From Symbiodinium natans (Eukaryota > Sar > Dinophyceae > Suessiales > Symbiodiniaceae): a stretch of DNA of 64,000 bases. Positions 56,464-64,000 of this stretch are shown here, in pieces (position 1 is the stretch's first letter; each line of letters begins with the position of its first letter). The stretch is taken from positions 526,185 to 590,184 of the forward strand of contig CAJNDS010001613.1 of NCBI GenBank assembly GCA_905221605.1, read 5' to 3'. Below the pieces are notes generated by a model that was given only the letters and a program-made list of their open reading frames with translations, ran no database searches and was not told the DNA's origin. Position numbers and translations under genes: made by a program.

Positions 56464-56567
56464 GCCGAGAACCTCAACCCTAGTCCCTAACCCCTAAACC
56501 CTAAACCCTAACCCTAAACCCTAAACCCTAAACCCGAAACCCGAAACCCGAAACCCTGAACCCCAAG

Positions 56568-56624
56568 CTCGAGCGTTTGGGGCGCACGCTTCTTTGCGAT
56601 GAGAAGCCGGAGACTCCTTTTTGA
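56568..56624 (+). CDS. Putative terminal exon (LERLGRTLLCDEKPETPF)
   Basis: ACCCCAAG| acceptor; the frame ends in TGA at 56622-56624. Protein-like, acidic/basic mix. C-rich left; the downstream array at 56640-56740 is an 8-bp CCCTAAAA type. Confidence 0.45.
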   Translation, partial: LERLGRTLLCDEKPETPF

Positions 56625-56840
56625 GCTTTTCCCCGAAACTCTTCAATCCTTAAAACTCTGAAACCCTACGTCCTAAAGCCCTAAAAACCTTTAAACCCTT
56701 AAACTCTAAAACTCTAAAACCCCAAAACCCTAAAACCCTAAAATTCTTTTGTTTTTCCTTGTGCAAGGCAACTGTCAGTTTGCCCATCAACCTTGGCAGT
56801 TTCAGGCCGATATCGAGGCTGCGCAAGAAAACGCTTCCAA

Positions 56841-57245
56841 CTATTCCCATCTTGAGCTACAGGGTTCACTCGCCGAAAAAATCAATGTGTTATCCATCCA
56901 CGGTATATGTCGGGAATGATGTACCTCTTTGACCACTCTAGTAGATGGAGTCATCCAATACTGGTTTCCAATGTCTGCTAATGGGGGAACACGATCCGTA
57001 TCTTGATGTGGTAACCGCACCTCTGCCCAGTGGACTTGGGGCCGTCCACGTCGATTCTTCCCCCGAACCGTTCCATACGCCCTAGCTTGGGCAAATGTCG
57101 CTGTAAACTCATGTGAATCAGGATGCCACAAAATGTGGCCCAACAGCTTCAATCTCCGAAAAGACACAGCCTGTGACGGCTTAGGGACTGACGCGTACTG
57201 ATTCGTCAGTCGGGCAAGGTGTTCATGTGAGCAAGGAGGGTCTGA
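56841..57245 (-). pseudogene. LINE-type retrotransposon ORF2, C-terminal remnant
   Basis: On the minus strand an open frame runs from about 57245 down to 56844. It contains RRLKLLGHILWHPDS followed by KNRRGRPQVHWAEV. The pattern RRL-x-x-LGH-x-x-R/WHP ... RRGRP-x-x-W is the well-known C-terminal region of non-LTR retrotransposon reverse-transcriptase ORFs. Upstream the frame is open (SHEHLARLTNQYASV) but then meets heptamer repeats, so only the tail survives. The element is dead; it shows that LINE-type elements were active in this genome. Confidence 0.7.
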
Positions 57246-57247
57246 CC

Positions 57248-57560
57248 TAAAACCCTAAAACCCTAAAACCCTAAAACCCCAAAACCCTAAACCCCAAACC
57301 CTAAACCCTAAACCCTAAACTCTAAACCCTAAACCCTAAACCCTACACCCTACACCCTAAACCCTAAACCCTAAACCCTAAACCCTAAACCCTAAACCCT
57401 AAACCCTACACCCTACACCCTACACCCTACACCCTACACCCTACACTCTACACCCTGCACCCTAAACCGTAAACCCTGAACCCTAAACCCTCAGCCGTAA
57501 ACCCTACACCACCCTTCAACCCTAAAACCCCCAGCTCTTAAACCCCTTGAGCCCTTAAAC
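57248..57560. repeat. C-rich array with CCCTACA block
   Basis: CCCTAAAA, CCCTAAA, then a uniform CCCTACA block (57400-57462). Confidence 0.94.
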
Positions 57561-57579
57561 CCTGGCACTCCAAAGTCAG

Positions 57580-57638
57580 GCCCAGGAGGCCTATGAGGAG
57601 GTGGATGGGTCCATGGCCCCAAGCAGCCCGCCCATGTG
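57580..57638 (+). CDS. Putative exon (AQEAYEEVDGSMAPSSPPM)
   Basis: CAAAGTCAG| and ATGTG|GCTTGG (GC donor) bound 59 bp; an inner donor GAG|GTGGAT is possible. Acidic and Pro/Ser-rich, like 47992 and 51804. Confidence 0.55.
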
Positions 57639-57653
57639 GCTTGGCTTGAATCA

Positions 57654-57850
57654 GCCCTAAACCCTAAACCCCTAGCCCTAAACCCGAAACCCTAACCCCA
57701 AACCCTAAACCCTAAACCCTAAAACCCTAAAACCCGAAACCCTAAACCCTAAACCCTAAAACCCTAAAACCCTAAACCCTAATCCCTAAGCCCTAAACCT
57801 TAAATCCTGAACCCCAAAATCCTAAACCCTAAACCCTAAACCCTCAAGAC
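57654..57850. repeat. C-rich CCCTAAA/CCCTAAAA array
   Basis: Mixed heptamers and octamers. Confidence 0.94.
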
Positions 57851-57884
57851 AAAATAAACAGAACTTGTATGTGGTCTCATTCTG

Positions 57885-58365
57885 AATTCCCCCCTCCCCG
57901 CTCCCCACTCTTCCCCTCCTCCCCTCCTCCTGCCATCCCCTCCTTTCATCCCCTCCTCTCATCCCCTCCCTCCTCTCATCCCCTCCTCTCATCCCCTCCT
58001 CTCATCCCCTCATCTCATCCCCCCAGATTTCCCATCCCAGATCCCCCCCAAATCTCCGCCCCAGATCTTCGCCTTGAGGATCAGATGTCTCCCCCAGATC
58101 TTCCCAGATCTCCTCCAGATCTCCTCCTACATCTCCCCCCAGATCTCCCCCCCATTTTGCTCAGATCTGTTCCCAGACCTTCTCCCTTCTCCCGAACCAT
58201 TTCTAAGCGTTTTTGGGCGCCGGACCATTTCTGAGCCGTTTTTGGACTTCTCTCGGACCATTTCCGACTTCTCCCGTACCATTTCTGAGCCTTTCTGGGC
58301 CTCTCCCGATTATTTCTGAGCCTTTCTCCCGGACCATTCCTGCGCCCTTTTGGCTTCTCCCGGAC
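57885..58365. repeat. Pyrimidine-rich tandem repeats
   Basis: (CTCTCATCCCCTC)n at 57900-58025, CAGATCTCC units to 58160, then about 28-bp units containing CGGACCATTTCTGAGC at 58190-58365. The ORFs on both strands are repeat products. Confidence 0.88.
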
Positions 58366-59230
58366 CTTCGTGCTTAATGGCCAGGCAGGGGAGACCGGAT
58401 TGCCGAAGACAGCACGTCTCGCTGGCATGACAGGTGCCGCGTCGCGAGAAAAAGCAGGCCAGCTCTGACACGTCTCTGTTAGTTTTGGTGTCACTACTCA
58501 GTTTGATTGACAGGTCTGCTTGCGATACAATCTGGCCACGCATGTGCCGCAGCCAGTGGTCATACAGGGGCACGCCAGCTTGCCCGAAAACGCCTGCCCC
58601 CGAGATTTAGGATCTAACGTCATGTAGTGGCTTCGCTCCGACACCTCTACAGGTGCTGGTACGGTTGCGGGGCCTCAATGCTGGCACCGTGCAGTGAGCT
58701 CAGAGAGACATCAAATAGACGTATGTAGGCCAGCCTCGTGCTTGATGCGGACTGTTTCCGAGGGACTCGATCAACATAGCCGACAGAGAGCAAGGCGACT
58801 TGCTCATGCCCGGCAAACCACGAGGTTACTCGGCGGCATTGACAGCAAGTATTTGCACGCTTGTTGACATGAGAATAGTTCATCTTGGCACGAGACGCCG
58901 GAGGAGGAACTGGATTGCTCGAACCTCTGGGCTACATCGGCCAATACTGGGCCGGAGCCTCAAGGCAGTTGGCGAGTCGGTGTGGAAGGCTTGCCACGCA
59001 CAGATCTGCGTCAGGAGGTGGGCTCCAGAAGGCACGGCGAGCCGTGGGTGGTCCTATGCCCGCTGCTAAGGCTGGTGTAGAGTCAAAATTAAGTCGATCG
59101 ATAACAGTGTGTTGTTTGACAACGCTCACTTGACAGGTCGCTTGGTGCACTATCTGAGCACGTTTCAGCCCTCGTGGCGGGAGATGTTCTTGTGGGAGGT
59201 CTTCCTTAGGTAGCCCCCAGTCTTTTCCGT
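58366..59230. other. Long non-repeat interval, gene not identified
   Basis: The only stretch of about 860 bp without heptamers after 50.5 kb. Frames of 72-89 codons occur on both strands. GACAGGT followed by a CTTG.G..ACTATCTG / CTTGCGATACAATCTG motif occurs near 58509 and 59134, hinting at a diverged internal duplication. It could be a decayed retroelement; no motif was recognised. Confidence 0.4.
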
Positions 59231-59242
59231 CCCATTCAAGTA

Positions 59243-59372
59243 GTAGGACTTTCGGTCAAAACGTTTCGGTCAAAACTTTCGGTGTTTCAAAGACAACACT
59301 TTCGGTCAGAACGTTTCCGTCAAAACGTTTCGGTCCAAACTTTCGGTCAAAACGTTTTGGTCAAAACGTTAT
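59243..59372. repeat. Short tandem repeat TTTCGGTCAAAACG
   Basis: About nine units of 12-15 bp: ACTTTCGGTCAAAACG and variants. Confidence 0.9.
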
Positions 59373-59399
59373 TGGGACCCAAGCCCTATACAATTTCTA

Positions 59400-59535
59400 T
59401 AAACCCTAAAACCCTAAACCCTAAACCCTAAAGCCTAAAGCCCTGAACCCTAAAACCCTAAACCCTACACCATAAACCCTAAACCCTGAACCCTACACCC
59501 TAAACCATAAACCCTAAGCCCAGAACCCTAAACCA
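59400..59535. repeat. C-rich CCCTAAA array, degenerate
   Basis: Mixed units. A short candidate exon EQLKDCASN follows at about 59536-59562, not called. Confidence 0.9.
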
Positions 59536-59648
59536 GAGCAGTTGAAGGACTGCGCCTCGAATGTCTTCTGTTTATTTTGAGGCGTTGTGTAGGGGACAGC
59601 TTTGGGTTTTAGGCTACACGGTCCAGGCATTCGGCTTAATATGGGGAA

Positions 59649-59752
59649 ACCCCCATTTCGGGGTCGGAAAACATATTAAATAGTCTGTAGAACTATACTC
59701 TAATAGGCCCCAAAGCCATATTGGAATTTTTAAGGCTCCTACATGAGGGGTC
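59649..59752. mobile_element. MITE-like element, family C, diverged copy
   Basis: CCCCCATTTCGGGGTCGG at the left, TAAGGCTCCTACATGAGGGG at the right; interior TAATAGGCCCCAAAGCC. Diverged from 45531-45639. Confidence 0.55.
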
Positions 59753-59869
59753 GTTTTAGGGAGACGCGATCTTCAGAAAGAGGATGACAAGTGAGCGTGC
59801 GACGTCCAGTGGTTGCAGGATCATAAGCCCTCGTAGGTGTCTCATGGCTCAGGACAAGCACTGAACCCT

Positions 59870-60270
59870 CTAAACCCTATCGCTAGGCCCTGTACACCCT
59901 ATAATACAACCTATAAACCCTGTAAAGGCCATTAAACCCTATAAACCCTATAAACCCTATAAACCCTATAAACCCTATAAACCCTGTGGCTTTATAAGCC
60001 ATAGAAGCCCTGGGAAACCCTATTAAAGCCCATAAACCCTAGAAGCCCTGCAAGCCCTTTGAGCCGATAAGCCCGACACACCCTTTTGACCCTGCTAAGC
60101 CATATAAACTCTAAAAGCCCCATAAGCCCTATGAGCCCTATAGGCCCCATACACTCGAAAGCTTGAAGCCCTGAACCCGAAACCCTAGAAACTTTGAAGA
60201 AGCCCCAAGCCCCATACCCCAAACCGTAAACCCGAAACCCGAAACCCTAAACCGTGAACCCTGAACCCTG
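59870..60270. repeat. 9-bp CCCTATAAA array and degenerate C-rich units
   Basis: Uniform CCCTATAAA at 59932-59985, then scattered units to 60270. The minus frame 59992-60222 is a repeat product. Confidence 0.9.
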
Positions 60271-60280
60271 AACCTGGCAG

Positions 60281-60317
60281 AGCTTAAAGGCAGTCCACCA
60301 GGTTCAGCTTGTCCAGG
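60281..60317 (+). CDS. Putative small exon (SLKAVHQVQLVQ)
   Basis: CCTGGCAG| and TCCAGG|GCGCTC (GC donor) bound 37 bp; a GT donor CACCAG|GTTCAG at 60301 is the alternative. Confidence 0.4.
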
Positions 60318-60424
60318 GCGCTCTCAGCCTAAGCCCTAAATTTAAGAGCCTCCGGCTCAAGCCGCCGACCCCGCTGGAGCATAGTTGAAAGGTTTAAACG
60401 CGTTGGTTAGGTTAAAGGATGCCA

Positions 60425-60500
60425 AGTTGTTGGGGGGGGGTAGGGGGTAGGGCGGTGGGGGGGGGGTTGGGGGTAGGGGGGGGGTAGGGGGCAGAGGTGG
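60425..60500. repeat. G-rich GGGGTAGGGGG tract
   Basis: Runs of G with TAGG interruptions. Confidence 0.9.
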
Positions 60501-60590
60501 GGGGGTTTTTCCTAAAGTCCCCATGCCTGTGCGAACCGCCTAGGTCCTTGAGTTTTTGGGGCCGGGTGGGTGGCCTTGCCGGGAGTTTCC

Positions 60591-60765
60591 CCCCCCCCCC
60601 CCCCTCCCCCCCCTCCCCCCCCCTCCCCCCCCCCCTCCCCCCCCCTCCCCCCCCCCCCCTCCCCCCCCCTCCCCCCCCCTCCCCCCCCCCTCCCCCCCCC
60701 TCCCCCCCCCCTCCCCCCCCCCCTCCCCCCCCACCCCCCCTCCCCCCCCCCCTCCCCCCCCCCAA
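60591..60765. repeat. C7-12 T microsatellite
   Basis: About 18 units of 7 to 13 C followed by T. It gives poly-Pro or poly-Gly ORFs in every frame; none is a gene. Confidence 0.97.
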
Positions 60766-60928
60766 CACACCGCCAGCGTCCTAAACCCTAAACCCTCAAC
60801 CCTAAACCCTCAACCCTAAACTGAAAGGCGCCCTGCATCACCCCCGGCCTCGCCGCCGCCGGCGCATCGGCGTGAGGGTGAGGCGATGAAGACACTTTTC
60901 AGGCCCCCTGTTGTGCGCCTTGACGGTC

Positions 60929-60985
60929 TAGGGTCTAGGGTTTAGGGTTTAGGGTTTAGGGTTAGGGTTTAGGGTTTAGGGTTTC
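60929..60985. repeat. G-rich TTTAGGG array
   Basis: Short array. CAGGCCCCTGTTGTGCGCCT occurs just before (60901) and just after it (60987), so the array is flanked by a direct repeat of about 24 bp. Confidence 0.9.
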
Positions 60986-61009
60986 AGGCCCCTGTTGTGC
61001 GCCTTGACA

Positions 61010-61430
61010 GGGCTTTTGCAGGGTTTTGTCGGTTTTTGTAGGGTGTTGTAGGGTTTTGTAGGGTTTTGTAGGGTTCTGTAGGGTGTTTTGTAGGGTTTTG
61101 CAGGGTTTTGTAGGGTTTTTAGGGTTTTGTAGGGTCTTGTAGGGTTTTGTAGGGTTTTGTAGGGTTTGTAGGGTTTTGTAGGGTTTTGCGGGTTTTTGTA
61201 GGGTTTTGCAGGGTTTGGCAGGTTTTGCAGTGTCTTGTAGGGTTTAGTAAGGTTGTGTAGGGTTTTGCAGGGTTTGATGGGTTTTTGCAGGGTAGGCTTT
61301 TGTAGGGTGTTGTCGAGTTTTGTAGGGTTTTGTAGTAGGGTTTGCAGAGTTCTGGGGTTGTAGAGTTTTGGGGTTTGCAGGGTTCATGGGGTTTATCGGG
61401 TTTGGCTTCAGGGTTGAAAGGGTTGTAGGG
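61010..61430. repeat. 10-bp G-rich array TTTTGTAGGG
   Basis: About 40 units of TTTTGTAGGG/TTTTGCAGGG, degenerate at the 3' end. It is the largest array of this variant, also found at 20150-20215. Confidence 0.94.
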
Positions 61431-61529
61431 TAGGCTTTTCCGATCACTGACTTGCGTGTCGTCGGTTTACAAGGCATTCTTGCGTATGACCCTAGGCCTA
61501 AACCCTACACCCAATACCCAAAGCTGCAG

Positions 61530-61607
61530 AGAGTGAGAGGCTTTCGCCCAAGTTTCGAGAAGCATGGCTCCTGCACTGTGGCACGGCTGGGCGCGAAGCA
61601 GGCAGAG
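61530..61607 (+). CDS. Putative exon (78 bp, phase 0)
   Basis: AAGCTGCAG| and GCAGAG|GTTGAG bound 26 codons: RVRGFRPSFEKHGSCTVARL then GAKQAE. A second donor CAGG|GTTTAG at 61628 is possible. Good codon use. C-rich left, G-rich right. Confidence 0.6.
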
Positions 61608-61627
61608 GTTGAGGGCTGCAATTGCAG

Positions 61628-61905
61628 GGTTTAGGGTTCGGGTTTAGGGTTTGGGGTTTAGGGTCTGGGTTTAGGATTTAGGTATAAGGATTAGGCTTTA
61701 GGCTTTAGGCTTTAGGGTTTAGGGTTTAGGGTTTAGGGTTTAGGGTTTAGGGTTCGGGGTTTAGAGTGCAGGGTTTGCCAGCTGGGGGTTGAGGGTTTAA
61801 GGGATGCAGGAGCTTGGATGAGTCTGACAGCTTGAAGGGGTGTAGGTTTAGGTTTCGGTTTAGGGTTGAGGGTTGAGGGTTTAGGGTTTCGGGTTTAGGG
61901 TCGCT
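61628..61905. repeat. G-rich TTTAGGG and variants
   Basis: TTTAGGG/TTTAGGC units to 61770 and again 61845-61905. Confidence 0.9.
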
Positions 61906-61942
61906 TATTGAGGGACCCATGACCCACAGACTTTTGGTGCAG

Positions 61943-62012
61943 GCGACCCGTCTGACCCTTCCAAGTGCGAGCGCCGCTTTTTGGTGGAGCTACGTGGCTG
62001 CATATGAAGAAG
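61943..62012 (+). CDS. Putative exon (ATRLTLPSASAAFWWSYVAA)
   Basis: TTTGGTGCAG| and AGAAG|GCCTAA (GC donor) bound 70 bp, ending YEE. Open in one frame; C-rich array follows. Confidence 0.55.
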
Positions 62013-62016
62013 GCCT

Positions 62017-62238
62017 AAAACCTAAACCCTAAACCCTAAACCCTAAACCCTAAACCCTAAACCCTATACCCTAAACCCTAAACCCTAAACCCTAAACCCT
62101 AAACCCTAAACCCTAAACCCTGAACCCTGAACCCTGAACCCTGAACCTTGAACCCTGAACCCTGAACCCTGAACCCTGAACCCTAAACCCTAAACCCTAA
62201 ACCCTAAACCCTAAACCCTAAACCCTAAACCCTAAACC
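62017..62238. repeat. C-rich array with central CCCTGAA block
   Basis: CCCTAAA, then CCCTGAA (62118-62180), then CCCTAAA: a variant block embedded within the canonical array. Confidence 0.96.
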
Positions 62239-62300
62239 CGCTAGCAGTTTTTGTGTGTTTTGTGGGTTGAGATTTTGACAGGGCTCTTTGGCTACTCATG

Positions 62301-62355
62301 GGTTCCCCCGATAATTAAGGCCACTTAGGGAATTTAGGGATCACTAAGCCTAATT
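62301..62355. mobile_element. Short element J, copy 2
   Basis: GGTTCCCCCGATAATTAAGG then ATCACTAAGCCTAATT; the uninterrupted form of 53769-53848. Confidence 0.5.
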
Positions 62356-62450
62356 CCAAATACTAACAGTCCTTCATTAAGTTCGGATTCTACTAGGCGG
62401 TACTACAATCCCTATTAAGGACTGTTAGCATAAGGCGGAACATCCCAAGT
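62352..62450. mobile_element. MITE-like element, family F, copy 2
   Basis: TACTAACAGTCCTTCATTAA at the left pairs with CTATTAAGGACTGTTAGCAT at the right; ends in GGCGGAACATCCCAA as in 18622-18725. Confidence 0.75.
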
Positions 62451-62454
62451 TTGA

Positions 62455-62477
62455 CCCTCAACTGTAAACCCTCGGCC

Positions 62478-62509
<32 letters not shown>

Positions 62510-62526
62510 GCCCTCAGCCCTCAGCC

Positions 62527-62558
<32 letters not shown>

Positions 62559-62595
62559 ACCCTAAACCCTAGACCCTAGACCCTAAACCCTAAAC
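62455..62595. repeat. C-rich CCCTCAA array
   Basis: Uniform CCCTCAA/CCCTCAG units, then CCCTAGA and CCCTAAA. Confidence 0.95.
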
Positions 62596-62597
62596 CT

Positions 62598-62636
62598 TGT
62601 TAGTATAAGGTTCGGAGAAGGGGGAACATCCCAACC
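62598..62636. mobile_element. Right-end fragment of family F element
   Basis: TTGTTAGTATAAGG then AAGGGGGAACATCCCAACC. It ends two bases before an exon candidate and contributes to its acceptor region. Confidence 0.65.
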
Positions 62637-62638
62637 AG

Positions 62639-62711
62639 GTTTCTGGATCGCGCAGCAGAGCAGCTTCAGAGCTCCGAGGCGCCAAAGGTGTGGGGGTCGG
62701 AGGTTCCGAAG
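62639..62711 (+). CDS. Putative exon (FLDRAAEQLQSSEAPK)
   Basis: CCAACCAG| and CCGAAG|GTAAAC bound 73 bp (1+72+0); the frame continues VWGSEVPK. The donor matches consensus and runs straight into the CCCTAAA array. An earlier donor AAAG|GTGTGG is possible. The acceptor adjoins a MITE fragment. Confidence 0.6.
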
Positions 62712-62712
62712 G

Positions 62713-62795
62713 TAAACCCTAAACCCTAAACCCTAAACCCTAAACCCTAAACCCTAAACCCTAAACCCTAAACCCTCAACCCTCAACCCTAAACC

Positions 62796-62841
<46 letters not shown>

Positions 62842-62955
62842 ACCCTAAACCCTCAACCCTCAACCCTCAACCCTCAACCCTAAACCCTGAACCCTAAACC
62901 CTGAACCCTGGACCCTCAACCCTCAACCCTCAACCCTAAACCTTAAACCCCAAAC
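62713..62955. repeat. C-rich array, CCCTAAA then CCCTCAA
   Basis: Canonical to 62778, then CCCTCAA with scattered CCCTAAA and CCCTGAA. Confidence 0.96.
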
Positions 62956-63047
62956 TGAACTGTTGAGTCGTAGGGATGTCCGGGTCATTTCTTGGGACTC
63001 CGCACCAGAAATCCTTCCCCAAACTTGCCAAGTTCTCAAAGTGAACT

Positions 63048-64000
63048 GTGGTTAGGGTTTAGGCGTTAGGGTTTAGGGTTGAGGGTTGAGGGTTTAGGGT
63101 TTGGGGGCGTCTGTGGAGATGCTGACAAAAGCTGATGTTGGGGAGGGGGGCCGGGGGGGGGGGGGGGTTAGGGTAGGGGGTTAGGGTTCAGGGTTTAGGG
63201 TTTATAGTGTTAGTATTTTGGGTACCCTTGCAGGTACCTCGTCAGGTATGTGCACTAATGTCAGACCCCCCCCCCCCCCCCGACGCAATAGAAAAGTTGC
63301 GGCATTCCCCTGTAGCTCTGGCGTCCTTTCTGCATGTTTCAAGCATAGGGCTAGGATTTAGAGTTTAGGGTTACGGTTTGGATTTTTACCACAAGAACAC
63401 CAAAACATTGAAGCCCTCAACCCCAGAATTCCTTGGCAACTCCTGCCTCAGGCCCCAAACTCGCGCCCTAACCCCACACCCCAAACCCCAGCCCTAAACC
63501 CCAAACTCTCCATGTTCCCTCAGTCCACCCTCTCCTCCCTAAACCCTAAACCCGAACCCTCAAGTCAGAAACCCGAGGCCCTCAAACCCCAAGACCCCAA
63601 CAGCCCCTAAAACTGCAGAGTCTTCAGAACCCCAGAGCCACTTGCAAAATCTCAAGCCCCACCCAGTCTCCCCCCCAGCCGCCAAAAGGCCTAAGCCCCC
63701 CCCAACCGCCCAAACCTCAAACCCTAAACGCCCTCAAACCCGAACCCCCCCAGGCCCCAAACCCTCAAGCCCCCGGCGCCCCTGAAACCGAAGCCTCCCA
63801 TTCCTCGCAGCCTTCGCCACGACCCTCAGCAAGACCAGGCATACCCACGTCTTGCATCCCCGTGGGGGGTTTACGGTTTACGCGTTAGGGCTTTGAGGTT
63901 TGAGGGGGTTACGGGGTCAGTGTTGAAAATGATTTTCACTTTTACGAGTACTTAAACCCAACAGGGAGCAGAAATGATTACATTGAGTAGCGCCCCAACA
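63048..64000. other. Degenerate heptamers and spacer, no gene supported
   Basis: G-rich units 63050-63110 and 63170-63215, a C-run 63268-63281, then degenerate C-rich DNA 63415-63790 (CCCCAAAC, CCCTCAAG). No exon with adequate borders was found. Confidence 0.6.

Noticed and set aside
57869-58494. 121- and 137-codon ORFs
   Set aside because: Translation of pyrimidine-rich tandem repeats on both strands.
60412-60819. Poly-Pro and poly-Gly ORFs up to 118 codons
   Set aside because: Translation of a (C7-12 T) microsatellite.
1-64000. Bacterial or phage origin with an operon layout
   Set aside because: No long ORFs, no ribosome-binding patterns, eukaryotic telomere repeats and split domains throughout.
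1-64000. Strand prediction from array polarity
   Set aside because: The arrangement C-rich / exon / G-rich is its own reverse complement, so it cannot tell the coding strand; strand was judged from frame and splice borders only.

Overview
The window reads as nuclear DNA of a dinoflagellate or a close alveolate relative. This is inferred, not proven. The evidence is: (i) plant/alveolate-type telomere heptamers (TTTAGGG / CCCTAAA) in about a hundred interstitial arrays on both strands; (ii) very short protein-like segments, mostly 40-100 bp and nearly all on the + strand, sitting between arrays and bounded by AG|G acceptors and GT, GC or occasionally GA donors, the relaxed donor set known from dinoflagellates; (iii) no bacterial operons, no long ORFs, and many short inverted-repeat elements. 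Nearly every long ORF here (Asn-Pro-Lys-Pro, Gly-Phe-Gly-Val, Pro-Pro-Gly-Leu or poly-Pro strings) is a translated tandem repeat.

Layout. 0-24 kb: a run of small exons rich in Ala, Glu, Arg, Leu and Gln, typical of coiled coils (for example 2026-2086, 4090-4132, 6601-6647, 8414-8505, 19313-19366, 20584-20625, 21868-21918, 22379-22453). Possible terminal exons with in-frame stops lie at 4971-5199 and 13996-14105. 24-32 kb: mixed small exons, a terminal exon at 29276-29348, and a nested cluster of miniature elements at 26.3-26.7 kb. 33-39.4 kb: pieces of a WD40 beta-propeller gene; exons 32984-33026 and 34003-34035 join in phase to a textbook WD40 blade, with further blades at 37752-37855 and 38642-38707. 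This stretch is interrupted by AT-rich microsatellite DNA and by a 15-bp GC-rich tandem array (36-37.7 kb) that is itself interrupted by 390 bp of AT-rich DNA. 40-44 kb: a decayed gene with three in-frame stops (40252-40626) and scattered exons. 44-58 kb: pieces of a RanBP2-type zinc-finger gene with acidic segments; one finger is split across exons 44461-44482 and 45166-45204, and others lie at 53284-53349 and 56141-56214. 56.8-57.2 kb: the decayed C-terminal end of a LINE-like retrotransposon on the minus strand. 58-64 kb: simple repeats, miniature elements and a few more exons.

Most notable feature: the introns are largely built of telomere-like heptamers, and the arrays are usually oriented. 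G-rich TTTAGGG follows an exon and C-rich CCCTAAA precedes the next one. Each such intron RNA would carry complementary ends able to pair as a long stem, bringing donor and acceptor together. The arrays often supply the splice sites themselves: donors read AG|GTTTAG or G|GTTTAG, and some acceptors read CCCTAG|. Three places show heptamers sitting inside another repeat or mobile element, which suggests recent insertion or expansion of telomeric sequence.

Limits. All exons were called by eye from reading frame, residue composition and splice-like borders. No transcript or homology search was possible. Exact borders, exon order and the number of genes remain uncertain. No tRNA, rRNA, CRISPR array or promoter could be supported.
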